NCBI GenBank assembly: GCA_003254925.1
Contig: QANZ01048874.1
Coordinates: 127,054 to 191,053, forward strand
Length of the DNA stretch: 64,000 bases
Direction of reading: 5' to 3'
DNA from: Chamaecrista fasciculata
Taxonomy: Eukaryota > Streptophyta > Magnoliopsida > Fabales > Fabaceae
The position numbers were made by a program, and so were the translations under genes. Below the pieces are notes generated by a model. It worked only from the letters and a program-made list of their open reading frames with translations. It had not been told where the DNA came from and did not search any database. Below are positions 11,898-25,547 of the stretch, piece by piece (the first letter of the stretch is position 1; each line of letters begins with the position of its first letter).

Positions 11898-12521
11898 GTT
11901 ATTATTACCTTTTTTAAAAAAAATACACATCCATATATTCTTTTTTATTTTTCTCTCTTTTGAAATGGACAAAGGAAAAAGATCAAAGGGGAGTTCAAAT
12001 CATATTGTATGTTCAGCCAGCCGTCACCAAAATTCATCCTCCGTCTGGGCTACCGTTGCTTTTGCAGCGGTAGCCCCCCTTATTTCTTCTAGTTGCAGAT
12101 ACGAAGCTATCTCCGGTGATTCTTCATCCTTTTTCATCATCTTTTAATCTCTCAAATAATCTCAGATCTGAGCTTGGTCCCCCTCTTTAGTGGTTGTTTT
12201 TCAGATCTGGTCTATCCCCTTGATTGGTGGTGTTTCTCCGGTTTACTTTTTGTTGTTTTTTAGTTTTGTTTCTCCAGATCTTCTGATCTCACTATCGGTG
12301 CTTATATTTTGGTAAAGTTTGACGGTTTCTTGTTCGTGATGTTGTTTTCTTTGCTGAAAAACAGTAAGTATAATAGTAAATTTATTGTTGACCAAAAGGG
12401 CCAACAAAGTTGCCCTTTCCACATTTGTTACCTTGACAAATACACATATAAACCTGGTCAGATGGTCCTGAATTCATCACACAGTGTCCCATTAAACCTG
12501 TTCACAAGTTTAGCCAAAAAA
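11188..12521. other. Spacer with (ATT)n microsatellite
   Basis: An (ATT/TTA)n microsatellite covers about 11853-11908. An 83-codon open frame (11896-12147) starting in the microsatellite has no recognisable domain and is not called as a gene. Nothing else was recognised. Confidence 0.5.
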
Positions 12522-13046
12522 TCATATTTTCTGAAGAAGAAGGCACTCTTTGGTGGCACTCTTTGGTGATATCTCATATCCTTTCGGCAAGAAGGTATTA
12601 AATCCCAAAATCAAATTGTTATGCCCCTTTAATAGTTCCTTCACCCTTGCTCTGAATCCATCAGTGTCAATTCTGCAAAGAAGCAAAAGATAATAATATT
12701 GATCCTTTAAGTACAATAATCAATTCACCACAATCGTTTGTTCTAAAAGGCATGCAGAGTCTACCTTTGAGCCTTGAAATCTTTCATGACATCCAGAAAC
12801 ATATCATATTTTTCTTGTTTGTCCTGAAACATGTCCCTCACTTCCTTTAAATACGATAATGCATCCACGGTAATCAGTCTCTGCGCAGAACCACTAATAA
12901 GTGTCCAAGATATGAACCAACAATTACAGTAACTAAAAAAAATAGAAAAATCACCTTTATTGGGCTATCAAAACTAATAGCTTCTTCAAATGAAACTTCT
13001 TTCTTTGGAGGTGCCTCATCCTCATCAATTGATAGATTAAACAGGC
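12522..13046 (-). pseudogene. SIN3-like paired amphipathic helix (PAH) gene fragment
   Basis: Three exon-like segments on the minus strand join in phase: 13046-12955 (upper edge uncertain), 12880-12765 and 12672-12522. They read IDEDEAPPKKEVSFEEAISF, then [29 protein letters not shown], then [20 protein letters not shown] and PKGYEI. The last two form one complete PAH domain like PAH1 of plant SIN3-like scaffolds, which recruit histone deacetylases. A stop follows 13 residues after KGYEI. The other PAH domains, the HDAC-interaction region and an obvious start codon are missing. From family knowledge, the KK.V.FEEAISF motif normally lies after PAH1, at the start of PAH2, so the order here is unusual. 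It is probably a duplicated fragment, though a small expressed PAH protein is possible. Confidence 0.75.
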
Positions 13047-14560
13047 GAGTACTGAGTTGTTGTATTATGAAAGTAACACGTCAATTAGATAATAATATGC
13101 TGGAGAATACGGGCTCAGACACTATTCTCCATGACACCTATACCACAAGTGCTCGTTAATGGCTAGGTGAGATTGATTATTTAGCAGTTTCTAACACTTT
13201 TTCATTATTCTTTGCAAAACTGCATTAGTGTCATTTTGGCATTTCTAAACTTTGAATGATAAAAGTTAACCGTAGAAGTCAATTCCAAAAGTACAGAACA
13301 CTTGCAACAAAAATAATTCACAGCCAAATACAGAATTGCATATAGAAGATAAAATCCTCTGAAAAACATCTAGAGTGCAAGACAGAGAGAAGAAACTTAC
13401 CCATTTGGGTGAGATCTCTCAACTACCTTGATTAGGCTTGTATTAAAAAAAGTTAAAGTAAATAAATGTATGAGCCTGTATTAACAAGAAGATGGATTCA
13501 GAAAATGCACTCAGAGTAGAAAGTGATGACACACAAGTTTATCCTTCATGGCAAACCTGATAGCACTAGCATGTTCTGCGGCACCGCCTTCAATTGGTAG
13601 CAAGACAACACTAATAGGTCAAAGTGTACTTTTGGTCCCATAACTTTTTTTGTTGCACTTTTGGTCCCATATTGTTGGACTAAATTTTGATATAATTAAT
13701 TTTCAAATTAATTATATTCATTATTTTTATTTTTGATAATTTGCAAAAATTCTGTGTTTGGACTAAATTGCAAAATCCGGAAAGTTTTGTCAAACACAGG
13801 GACTAAACTGCAATTTCTGAATATATTTTATGTCCCATTTCGTGAATTAATCTTAAGGCCCAATATTCATTTTGTTAAAATTATTTTGAGGCCCAAAGAA
13901 TTTTTATAATGTCTGGACCCAATATTTAAGATATTATACACTTTTCCTTCATCAAATACAATAAGATATTTTGGTTCTAATAAAGCACAATCAGACATAT
14001 AAGAAAGTGAGTGAGATAGATAGATATATAACCTTCATCAAATACAATAAGATCAAATAATTATATACACTTTTCCTCCTTTTTATTTAATATTAATATA
14101 TCAAGTAAACGACCATTACATTCCTGACAGGATTAAATATTAGCCCAGTTATTATCAAAAAAAAAAAATATATTAGCCCAGTCAATGTTGAGTAAAAGTG
14201 ACTATAATTGATAAGATTTTAGCCTTTTCTTTATACCCCCCTATCAAAAAGTATACCTTAGTTAAATCTTCATTTCAATAATTCTTATATCTACCATGCA
14301 TCATGAAATTGTTTCTGATCGTTAATTCCACTAACTTACTAGCTATATTTCTAGTCTTTGAAATGTTATATAAGAAATTTGTTTGTGATGTGACATGGCA
14401 AGTCCTTAATCAGTAAANACAAAAGGTTAAGTCGCTAATTTGGCCTTTTCATTTGGATTTGTTCCTAATACAGTCGCTAATTTGGTCAGAAATTAGTAGT
14501 CTTCAGCTATTTCAACTTTCAAGACTTGTTTGATTAACAAAAAATAAAGAACAAAATATA
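13047..14560. other. Spacer with a GGTCAAAGTG terminus
   Basis: At 13616-13680 a GGTCAAAGTGTACTTTTGG end of the fold-back superfamily occurs without its mirror. A TGTTGGAC sequence at 13674 could be an LTR start, but no end was found. A single N lies at 14418. A short minus-strand open stretch near 13540-13610 resembles no family I know. Confidence 0.4.
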
Positions 14561-14564
14561 TAAA

Positions 14565-14752
14565 AGAGTAAACTAACAATTTGGTTTTTAAAATATTATC
14601 GAACTGACAATTTGGTCCTTGAAAGATTAAAATATACAGTTTATATATTGATCTTTCAGGGACTACACTGTATAATTTAATCTTTTTAGACTAAATTTTC
14701 AATTCGATAATTTTTTAAGAACTAAATTTTTAATTTACTCTATATAAAATAA
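14565..14752. repeat. Small fold-back MITE
   Basis: Left CTAACAATTTGGTTTTTAAA and TTTGGTCCTTGAAAGATTAA are mirrored at the right by TTTAATCTTTTTAGACTAAA and TTAAGAACTAAATTTTTAAT. A related copy lies at about 19540-19785. Confidence 0.55.
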
Positions 14753-14771
14753 ATTCAAGAAAAAGGAGAAA

Positions 14772-15472
14772 TTGCATTTACCTTTCATGAATTATGTGTT
14801 CAATTGCAATGTCCACTCTAATATTTCAAAAATAGCAATTCACCTCCTAATTTATTAATTTCATAGCAATTTATCTTCACTGTTAGTAAAATCGTTATCT
14901 TTTATATCTTTTAAGTCTCACGTGAGCTGCACATGTTTTTATAAAATTATCAAATAATTTTGAATGACTTAACTACCCTTATATCAAGTTAATTTGATAA
15001 TTTAAAATGTCTTATATTTCAAATTTATAATTGGCTGTTGGTAACCCTAATTAGAAAGATCAAAACTATATTCATCTCTTCTCTTGCAGCTAAATCACCG
15101 CTAAATCATTTTAAAATTTGTTACGGGAGAGTCATCCAAAAATAATAATTGGTATGAGAGTATATCTCTTCATCATATAAGTAATCCATGTTATTGTTCA
15201 TTTTTATAGCATTATTAATCTTTTTTAGGTTAATATGACTCACATCCCATCTACAATTACAAAAAAAATTATAAAATTTAAATCATTATAAAGGTAATTA
15301 TGTCATTTAACTATTTTACGAAGTATTTATATAAGTTACAAGGACTTAAAAGATAGAAAAATAACGATGTTACTAACGGTTGGAGAAACATTGCTACAAA
15401 TTAATAGGTTAGGGGGTTAATTGTTATTTTTGATAGATTAAGGTGGACATTGCAATTGAGTACATAATTCAA
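14772..15472. mobile_element. About 700-bp fold-back element
   Basis: The left arm (GAATTATGTGTTCAATTGCA, ATGTCCAC) is mirrored by the right arm (GTGGACATTGCAATTGAGTA, CATAATTC). Further inside, ACAGTTGGCTG-free AT-rich sequence holds paired GATTTTACTAACAG / CTGTTAGTAAAATCG-like segments. It has no coding capacity. Confidence 0.6.
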
Positions 15473-16511
15473 AAAAAATATGACACAAACAAAATATTTT
15501 GCAAAAAAAATCTCAAATTTACATGCACCCCATTGTTAATCTCAATGGATTTTCAATAAATAACAGATTAATTAGTCAAACATGGGCAATTAACTGTAGA
15601 CATAATAATTAAGATTTGAATATATGCTTTGGTGAAAAGGACAACCGCCCCAACTCCCTCGTTACCAGCCATTTTTTTTTTATTTTTAATCTCTTTTGTC
15701 ATATGTACGTATAAGTATACTTAAATTAATTACTAACAGATATATTAACACAATTTAAAAATTTAAGATTACATAATTATAAAAAATATTTTTATATACA
15801 ATATTATAAGATATGTCCGATAGCATTTGCATTTAGTTACCAAAAGTTGTCACGCGAAAGATGAAAGTAGCACTCATTAAGATATTAATTGTGGTTGGTG
15901 GCAAAAATATATAATTAACGTAACCAAAATGAAACTAATTAACCTCGTATTTTTCTTCAACAAGGCTATAATTATACGATTAAAAATAAAGTATACCTCA
16001 GCAATGAATCCTACTGAAATAATAGATTTAATTTTATACTTACATCTTATTAATTAATCAGTTATGTCTTAATTACTTATATATATTTGCTCATCTCTCT
16101 CTTTCAGAAAACAATATTGAACCTCTCACACATCACATTAACTTCCAATAAAATATATATGGAGATATTATGCGTTGACCACTACCCATTGTTTGATAAT
16201 TTTTTAAAGGGTTTCAAGTGTTTTATATATGCATCTAGAATACTAGTTTGGATTCATTACTTTTTTATTTTTATAGAAAAAAAAAATCTGAAATCTAATC
16301 AATACATACACAAAACATGTCATGGATCATTTTATAGCACTACTTGCTCTTTTTTTCAGTTCATTAATCTGAACAAGATTATGTTGAAGTAATTAGTTTT
16401 GTATTATTCATGACAAACCTTTAATATAAATTCTTATTTTATAATTGCATCCTCTTTTTGTTAGTATCTAGGGATACCGGCCAAGAATATGAATACAATG
16501 TTATAATTTTT
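15473..16511. other. AT-rich spacer
   Basis: No gene, repeat pair or RNA gene recognised. A 101-codon open frame (16087-16392) lacks similarity to any family I know and has AT-driven composition, so it is not called. Confidence 0.5.
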
Positions 16512-16866
16512 TAGGCAAAATCATTCATTTCGTTCTCAAACTTTATATCAACTGTGAAACTATTCTCAATTTTTTTTTTCACCCAATTTCATTCCCAATA
16601 TTTTATATTTTAGTCAATTTTATCCTTGAATTAACTTATTTCAATAAAATAACGACAGACTGCATCTTTTTTCGATCTGTGTTAGGATTCGAGTTTCTTT
16701 TTCTATTAATTTTAATTTACGATACATATTATCAGTTATGTAGATTTTGTCATTAATATTTGACTAAAATAAGAGTAAAAAATAAATTTGACCAAAATGT
16801 AAAATATTAAGAATGAAATTGACAGTTGGTATAAAATTTAAGAATAAAATTAGTACTTTTACCTAA
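16512..16866. mobile_element. Fold-back MITE, second copy of the 10876-11187 family
   Basis: AGGCAAAATCATTCATTTC at left and GAATAAAATTAGTACTTTT plus ACCT at right. The interior matches the 10876 copy (GATTCGAGTTTC, ATATTTGACTAAAATAAGAG). Flanks AATTTTTT and AATTTTTA are similar, a possible worn target duplication. Confidence 0.65.
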
Positions 16867-17834
16867 TTTTTATATTCGGATCTAAACTTAATCTTGAGTA
16901 TATATCAAAATCAATCAAGGGAACTAGGACCACCCCAAAGTACGAAGCATGTATAACTCCACCACTGCAGAGAGAATTCTCCACAGTCAATCATCATCTT
17001 TAGACTCGATGAATAGTCATATCTCTATACACAAACTCTCATATAGGACGAAATTTTTTTAAAGTACATTATTTTTTTGTTAATGTAAAATCTTTGTCAA
17101 TTTTTTTTATATCTATAAACACAAATAATATATAAATAAAATAATATAATATATCATTAAATTCTTTTAATTATCCTTACAATTTTATATTTTTTATCAC
17201 GTACACTTTTAAAATATTATATATTTATATATATATATTTATTTATTATTACAAATAAAATACGAATAAAGTATCATCTTTCTCAGATTCGGATCTATTA
17301 ACTTTAAATTCGTATCACCTATAAGATAAAACTTGGGTTACATAAAGTATGGATATTATTTTGATCATCACATTCTTATTATTATTAGATCAAATTAATA
17401 ATATGGGTAATATCTTAGAGCATGTGACTCTGTAGTTCTAGTAATATTCCTTTGGCTAGCTAGGCTGTGCCAAATAGATCCACTTCCAACTACACCATGA
17501 TTCATAAATAAAGTTACATTACATATTATATATCTCGTCCAATTGTCAGTACGTACTGAGCTAAATATTTTGCTCAGATCCGACCAACACTTGGCAAAAG
17601 TGAATCGAGAAAGAGTTCATGAGAAAGAAAGCTAACAATAAATATCAATTAAAAAGAAATGAGATGTGGACAAAGTCATATATAAATAGAAAATGAGAAT
17701 CGTCCTCAATATATATATACTTGGCAGAATTGGTCAATTGAATGTTTACCTTTTATAAATGGAATTTAGTAGAATCATATCTTAGTAGTTTTAGCATACT
17801 TTAGCAGAATATAGATACATATTATAGGTTATAT
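16867..17834. other. AT-rich spacer
   Basis: Nothing recognisable on either strand. Confidence 0.5.
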
Positions 17835-18334
17835 GGTTATTTTGGTCTTAAATATATGCTCTAATATTTATTTTGGTCTTTTATGTTTTAAAATACTCAA
17901 ATTGATTCTAATTGTTGGTAAAATATTTCATTTTGGTCCTAAACTATTGCATATGGTCATACTTATCTCGTTTTAAGTTCAAATACAACGGATTCAGAGT
18001 TTAAATAATTCTTTCTCTATCAAGTTGTGACTGTCAATAAACGAAGTTAAATCACTTATATATGAAAGTAAACTGCTCGTTTTCACGGTTAAATAAGCAA
18101 AATTAGTCATATGTATCTCTATTGTTTCAAGTTCAAATGGGACGAATTCAGAGTTATGAATTACTCTTAATTAACAAGTCCTTTGAAGAGATGAGAGACG
18201 AAAGAAATATGACCAAATTCAATAGTTTGATGTCAAAATTTAATATATTGTCAACATTTAGAACCAATTTGAACATTTTAAAATATAAAGGATCAAATTG
18301 AACACTAAAACGTATATTTAGGACTAAAATGACC
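17835..18334. mobile_element. Fold-back element, copy of the 5554-6081 family
   Basis: GGTTATTTTGGTCTTAAATA at left and TATTTAGGACTAAAATGACC at right. The inner arrays and the interior GATTCAGAGTT / CGAATTCAGAG segments are those of the 5554 element. Confidence 0.65.
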
Positions 18335-19124
18335 GATTGACTTATATTAAATATATGGGTTATATACGATTTTCATTTGATGGATATGGCGCAAATTATA
18401 TACTCACTCAAGTTTCTTGCGTCAACTTTTTGAAACTGGTATTTGAGAAATATCAAAATGTGCGGATTGTATAAGAAATAATACCAACTATAATAATGAT
18501 TGAATTGCATCATATGAATGAAGAAATTTACAATTAGCAAAAACGAATGATGAAGTTTTTTAAGATAGGATTTGGTGTTTGGTCAACTATGGATGTCAAA
18601 TATAACTGACTATATATATATCATGGTTGTGAAAAGTATACTTCCACTTAATATCGTATACTATACAACAAAATAATGTGAAAACAATGAACATACATAT
18701 GGACCCATATAGCCACATATATATATATATATATAATTGTATTGGAACCATTTTGTAATTAACTTTCCTTAAATATAAATTAAATATAATATATGATTAA
18801 GAAATTGAATAAATCGCCTCCATATATAATTATGAGATTCTCGCCTATATATTTTGAGTGTTCAAAGTCAATGAAACTTGAGTGAGTAGTCTCTATCTTA
18901 AGTGGAGTGGGGTTGATGCCCCACCATTATAAAGCCAAAGAGCACTATCTTGATTCTTGAGTTCACCATTTTTTCCATTTCATGTTCCATCAAACCTCAA
19001 CACCCCTACCCCTCTCTCTTTCTCTCTCAATTTTTGGGGTCACACAGAAATGTTGTACACATGAATATTAGCCCATCAAAATTTGACTTTTATACTCTCT
19101 TGTGTATAAAATCAAATATATATA
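18335..19124. other. AT-rich spacer
   Basis: Microsatellite-like (AT)n near 18717-18736. A CTCTCTTTCTCTCTC stretch lies near 19014-19028. No gene recognised. Confidence 0.5.
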
Positions 19125-19450
19125 GGTCAAAATGTAAATTTGGTCTCATATATTTTGCTTAGTTCATAAATTGGTCCTGTAACTTTTTCTGTTGCAGTTT
19201 TGGTTCTATATCTTTGCAAAAGGTCTCAATTTTGGTTTCATATCATTTTTGGTCTCATATATTTCAGTCAAGTTGCAGAATTAGTCTCATATCTTTGCAA
19301 AATGATCAACCATTAATTGATCTTTTAGTAAAAATATGGGACCACTTCTAAAGCTGACCCAAAGATAGATGACTAATTCTGCAATTAACTCAAAGATATG
19401 GGATCAAATCTGTAACAAAAAAGATATGGGACCAAATTTACACTTTAGCC
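19125..19450. mobile_element. Mutator-like fold-back MITE, GGTCAAA..TTTAGCC ends
   Basis: Starts GGTCAAAATGTAAATTTGG and ends AATTTACACTTTAGCC, with inward arrays of TTTGGTC. Flanking 9-mers ATATATATA and ATATATATT match at 8 of 9 positions, though the low complexity weakens this. Confidence 0.7.
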
Positions 19451-19539
19451 ATATATATTAAACTGTTATGAACATACGCTCCATGAAAATTTTTAATTAC
19501 TAATGACTTGAGAATTAGTTGTTCAACCTAGCTATTAGT

Positions 19540-19785
19540 TAAAACTAATAATTTGGTTCTCAAAGATCATCGACTTGACAACTCGATCTCTAAAAGGTCG
19601 TAACGGTGTACTAATTAGTCCTTTTATGGGCTAAATTGTATACTGTTTTAATATTTCAGTGAGTAAAAAGTTTACTATTTAAATCTTTTAGGTACTAAAT
19701 ATGTATTTTACTTTTTCATGGACTGTGTTGTCAACTTAATATTATTTCAAATATCAAATTATCAATTTAGTCTATATATATACAC
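19540..19785. repeat. Small fold-back MITE related to 14565-14752
   Basis: AATTTGGTTCTCAAAGATCA and ACTCGATCTCTAAAAGG at left pair with inverted ATATCAAATTATCAATTTAG at right. The edges are approximate. Confidence 0.45.
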
Positions 19786-20067
19786 ACACGTCAGGCAACA
19801 AATGTTTCCAAAATTTTCTTTTCATTACTAGCATTACAAAACCCAAAAAGAAAAAAGGTTTCAAAAAGTCAATATTTCAAAATTTCTATGATGTGCCTAT
19901 ATATGGGTAAAGTGGCTGTATATATGGATATGATTTGTGAGGCTGCAAGCAACAAATGAGATTTCATTAATTAATAATCATATATAGAAGAAAGTGTGCA
20001 AAGCTAAAGCAATAATTAACCTTTTGCATATGTTAAGGAATGACCCAGATGAATCACATATATACTA

Positions 20068-20352
20068 CTCCTTCTGGTTTTATATATCTGATGTTTAAGG
20101 TGGATACACATAGATTAAGAAAATGATTAGCTCACCTAGAATGAAGAGAAAAATAAGATAAAAAGACTAGACTATCCTTGTTAAATAACTCCTAGTTAAT
20201 CACATAAGTCTATAGTAGCTTTGATGACTCTATTATACTTAATAGGGGTAGAATGGTACAAAATTAATTAATGTTCTCTTAAATTTATAAAACATCAGAT
20301 ATTTTGAAAAAAAAAAATTTCTAAAACATCAGGTATATAGAATCGGTGGGAG
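20068..20352. mobile_element. Stowaway (Tc1/mariner) MITE
   Basis: CTCCTTCTGGTTTTATATAT and TCTGATG at left are mirrored by CATCAGGTATATAGAATCGG and TGGGAG at right, flanked by TA dinucleotides (20066-20067 and 20353-20354). The same family, with better-kept CTCCCTCCG ends, is at 38084-38357. Confidence 0.85.
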
Positions 20353-22850
20353 TAACTGTTATTACTTATTAATGTTACGTTGACAATTAGTTGGCTAATT
20401 AACAATATTAATAGATTTTAGATTCGTTGACTTAATAAGAAAATATTTTTGGCATCTTTTCATACATATATAATATTTGAACAAACAAAATAAGGATTTA
20501 TTTTTCATCTTGTGTGAAAATTCCAACAAATATTTATGTTTTAAATATTTTATGTAGTAATTTTGCAATCGCAACTTAATTCCATTTTATGGTTAATGAA
20601 GTGCCACAAAGAACATCATTTAGTGGTGCTTTTATTCAACTGCCACAAAATTCCGCCACTAAAATAAAATTTCTTTTAGTGCGAGGTGAAAATTAACATT
20701 TTATATTTCCAAATCTTCAAATAATTTATTCTTACTTATAGTTTTAATTATGTCAGGATGGTGATCAATTTCTTCAAGCACTATATTCGAATTTTGTTTT
20801 ATATAATACTTTATAAATTATGAATCTAAACTTTTTAATTAAATATTTAGAAAAGTTTTATACTGATGACCTAACATTGCAGAGATTTTCAACTTCCAAA
20901 GCATTTGGTGATAAATGACAAAAGCACAAGCATATGTCATCCAGAATTTGGAAATGAAAAAAAAAAAGTTATTATGATGACTATATTATATATATAAGTT
21001 ATAATTATAATAATCTAATTAAAGTTTATTGTTATCAACGTGTTTTTGGCTTTTTACTTACTCATTTAATTATTGAGGCAGTGGCCAAACAGCCAAGTGT
21101 ACATGTTACTTTAGAAATGTTTATTTTTTATTTTTAAAAAATAATATCGCTCTGGAGTTTAACACGTGAGAGCATTGGTGACAATATCCTTCATTTAAAA
21201 CAATATTTTTTTAGAAAAAAATAATTGTGATATTCTTGTAGTACAATATTGCATAATGTAGGTTTCCAAAATGATCTAGATATATAAAAAAATTTATTAT
21301 TGGTCTGTAACTAATTAAATACAGTTATATCTCTTTCGTTTTAAACTTAAATACGATTAATTAGAGCGATAAATTAAATTTTATGAGTTTTTTCTTTATT
21401 CAGTTGAAATCATCAACAAATAAGATCAAATAAATCATAAAATCGAGTTCACAAATAGGTCACTTGTTTCATAAATTTGATCATATATATCTCATTTTAA
21501 GTTCGAATGCAACTGAATCGGAGTTATAAGTTACTTTTGATGAGTTATTTCTTTGTCTAATTGGAATCGTTGAGAAACAATATCAAATAGTACTCTGATA
21601 AATGTTTTACATATATATATATATTTCTTTAATATAAAACATGTTTTAAGAATTATTTCATTTAATATATATATATATATATATGTAAAAAAAAAAAACC
21701 TTAATATTTGATAAATGTTTGTGTTGCATGGACCCATATTATATCATCTTGTCAAAATCAACAAGGCTAGCTATAAATCTCTATATAGTATATATACATG
21801 GATCTTAATTAAATATGGTCCTAATAAAGCTAAGTTATACATAAATCATATATGGTCCCAAATAATATAATTGTCCTAGTCAAATATATTATCAGGCCCT
21901 AATTATTTCTGAGAAAAGAAAAAAAACTATTTCGACATTATAATTTTGGTTTAGTTAGGTACTCACGAGGAATATAATTAATTTTAAACAAATTGCGAAT
22001 AATTAGCTCTAACTTTCTAGAGAATAATTCGCTCTAACTTGTAGTATTTAATAGATAATGTAACTTATTGGATACGAAATGCCAAAAATATAAAAGTCCA
22101 AATACTAGTTAAGTACCACCAATTGAAATCAAAATTAATTCTAGAGATCCTATCTAGCACAACAATTGAACCAAATATAACAGTTTTTTTTTTTTAAATC
22201 TTCCTGATTAATTAATGAGATGAAAATAATTAATATTTGTTTGCTAATAGTCAGATTATGAGTTGGCTCTAACATTAAATAAGTGCCAAACACATTTTTA
22301 ATGTGTAGAAAGTTTGTGAAATAATGCTATGCTTGGATTAATTGAAGAAAACAAGAGAGGAAGGTAAAGATGAAGAGACAAAGAAGCAACCAGAATTTTT
22401 CAATTAAACTTAAATAATCCAGATCGATATTAACTCTGGAAAAGACTATATTAGATTTAAATATAAATAAAAAAATTACATTAAAAGTTCACGTTAATTA
22501 TCTTTTTAACATTCTTCATATTATTATATACTATCATTTTTATTCTTATTTGACCAAATTAAGAAAATAAAATAAAGATAATTTACGTATTTATGATTTA
22601 ACTCGATTTCACTTTGGTGCTATATGATTCAAAAAGTGTCACTTTGAATACCTATAGTTTGCACTGTTAGCAAATAAGGCACCTTTGGTTTTGTTCCACC
22701 AAGTTTAACAAAAAATATCGAGTGTTGCTCACGTGTTACTAATATGGCTCAAATCTTAATTATCAGTTTTTATTGCATGTTAGTCATGAGTTTATATTGC
22801 ATCTTAGTCATTGGTTTATCTTGCATTTTAGTCGACAGTTTCTATTCCAA
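20353..22850. other. AT-rich spacer with a partial fold-back copy
   Basis: A diverged interior of the 5554-6081 family is visible near 21270-21560 (ACTCGGAGTTATAAGTTA-like and CTCATTTTAAGTTCGAA-like). (AT)n runs lie near 21612-21625 and 21669-21684. No gene seen. Confidence 0.45.
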
Positions 22851-23292
22851 AGTTAAATACTGAATTTGGTCCTCAAACTATGGGGTAGTTTCATTTTGGT
22901 CATAAAATTATTTTATTTCTATTTGTTTCCTCAAATTTTTACATTTGTTCCATTTTGATCCCTAAAATGTGATTTTATCGGGTTTTCACTATTTTTTTAG
23001 TCATAAATTGGAAATAAAAATTAACCACAAACTTATTTCCAATTTAGGACTAAGAATAACAATTTTTCTTTCTCTCTCTACGAACTCACTTATTATTATG
23101 TATATGAAAGAAAAATGATATTTCTCAACTATTTAGGATATAAATTAAAGTATAAACCATATGAAATCGCATTTTCGGGGCAAAAAATGAAACAAACGTT
23201 AAAGTTTGAGAACCAAAATGAAACAAAAAATAGCCTTGGGACAAAAATGAAACTTATCCCATAGTTTTAAAACCAAAATTTGATTTTTTTTT
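22851..23292. mobile_element. Fold-back element related to 6168-6660
   Basis: AATTTGGTCCTCAAACTATG then TTTCATTTTGGTC at left is mirrored by GACAAAAATGAAACTTATCC then CATAGTTTTAAAACCAAA at right. The interior includes inverted AAATTAACCACAAAC / AGTCATAAATTGG segments. Confidence 0.6.
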
Positions 23293-25547
23293 ACTACGGC
23301 AAGTGGCATGTATTGTTAAAAGTTGACGGAACAAAATTACATGTATTCAAACGTCTAACGGTGTAAATTAAAGATACTCAAAGTGACATTTTTTAAACCA
23401 CACAACATTAAAGTAAGATCAGATTAAATCACATCTATGTTTATTTGTAATTTATTCTAAAATAAATATATAAAATAAAAATAAATCTAAGTCAATAGTT
23501 TGTCCCTTGCATGATAAGTAATATGACATTGAACCATGAAGTGAGCCATGACCTATTGAGTATTGGAAGAGGCTCTTAATCAATTTATTAAGGATTAATT
23601 ACAATATAAAATATAAAATTAAATTAATGAATGCCCATAAAGTGTGATATTGAAAACAAGATCCTCTTGATATTAATCAATATAGATGTGGATCCATTGA
23701 GCCATTGACTATTGACTAGGCTGTTGCTTTCATTGTGTACTTTGATTAATTAACCTTTTATTCCAAAGGCTACCTCTACGAAGCTTCTAGGATGAATTAA
23801 AACCACAAAAGATAATTCATTAGTCTTATCTTCCTCAAAGATTCTTCCTTTCTCTCTTTTCATTTACTTTTCTTATTTAATAGGACTCCATAATCTATAC
23901 ATATGCACAATTTTTTCTCTTACTTAAATATACATTACTTTTTAAAAAAAATGAAGATCAATAATTTGAACAAGTAATAAAAGAAAGTTCCTTGGCAACG
24001 AGGAAACAAAACTAGGTTTGGATTTTATAAAGGGTCAAACGATTCTTCATTGACACACAAATTGACGTCAATATATTAATTCTTGACCACCAATTAAATA
24101 TAATATATACACCTAACTATTTCTTCCCTTTAAAATCAACAAGAAGTCCATTTTGATATTTACTTTTCTATTAATGAGAGAAGAAAAAATTTCCTAAAAA
24201 ATTAAAACGATATATTAGTGAGTCTATAAAAAAAATTAATTAATATAATATTTTGATCTTTGAAGATTTAATTATATATTTTAGTATTTCAAAGAATGAG
24301 TTATCATTTCGATAATTATTAGTTTACCTTTTTAAAAAAAAAAATTATAAAATACTATCCAACTTTTCAAAGTGTCAACCTATATAATATTAGTGGGTTT
24401 GATTTTATGCAGGTCAATTTTTTAAAAATTTATATTAGAGGTTATATTTATTACCATTACCATTTTTTCAAAAAACTATCGGCCACTTGTTTACAAAGTT
24501 ATTTAAGTTAAAATCTAAAAATAAGGTAGCAATAGATAATGGATGGTGAATTTTTTTTTAAAAAAATATAAGTCAAATACTCAAATTAATCTTGAAATGA
24601 GACATATCTATGCTCTTATATATGACTTAAATATTTTAAAATTATATAATATATCATAATATAGTTTAATGTTTTTTCAAAGAGTTGTGAGATATTGCTG
24701 AAGAATTTAATTAAATAACTACACTATAAAATACTTTTTCCAAATTCATATTTGAATCAAAAATTGTTTTCCAAATTAAGTTGTGGCGTATGAACATACG
24801 AAGTTGAACTTTGAACTTGACAATATATTGAATAGAAAAATGTCATAGTTGATCTTTATAGTTATAAAGCTTTTTTTTTTTTTCAATTTATAGTTATAAA
24901 AGCTTGAATACGAACTCTCTGGTTAACGCTGCTAGACAAGTAATTTATTTTTTCATCATCTTAAAATAGTTTGTCTAGGAATATATCATTTTAAAGTTGA
25001 TTAAATCGTAATTAGCCATTAATTTTAAAAATAAAATGCAGTTTCACCTATACGTAATCAACAGTCACATACTACCTGCTCGTAATTCTTACTTCACTAG
25101 ATATGATTATGAATCATCAAGATTTATACTAAATAATTTATTAATGAATTAGTTGACATAATCAATTAGAAGCCAATATTGTTGTTGCATCCTTATCTCC
25201 TAAAACAGAATTATTCCTTAGTACCATTTTGAAGTTTATTCTAGATGGCAAGATTTGGCCAAATATTCACCTACCTAGTATATGATCAAAACTAAAAATA
25301 AAATAAGAATAAAATATAATAAGGTTAAATTAAAATAAACAATTCATTGTGCCAAAAGTTGAAATCAAAGTAAGTGGCCAACTCATTGGTCCAAAAGTGA
25401 ACCAAGGAAAAAGCAAGGAAGAACATATATTGATTTTGCTATAGAGGGAGAAATTTTAAGATGCAAAGTGGACAATTGCATATAATTACGAGGTGTCGTA
25501 ATATATTTTTTTTAATAATTTAATGTTGAAAAATAATAAAAAAATAA
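23293..25547. other. AT-rich spacer
   Basis: No gene, RNA gene or paired repeat recognised across about 2.2 kb. Confidence 0.5.

Noticed and set aside
11896..12147. 83-codon frame after the (ATT)n microsatellite
   Set aside because: No domain or splice partner recognised. It could be a small unknown gene but cannot be supported from sequence.
13540..13610. Minus-strand open stretch possibly coding, next to the SIN3-like fragment
   Set aside because: It has plausible splice-like sites but no recognisable domain and is cut by the GGTCAAAGTG repeat end; a link to the SIN3-like fragment is not demonstrated.
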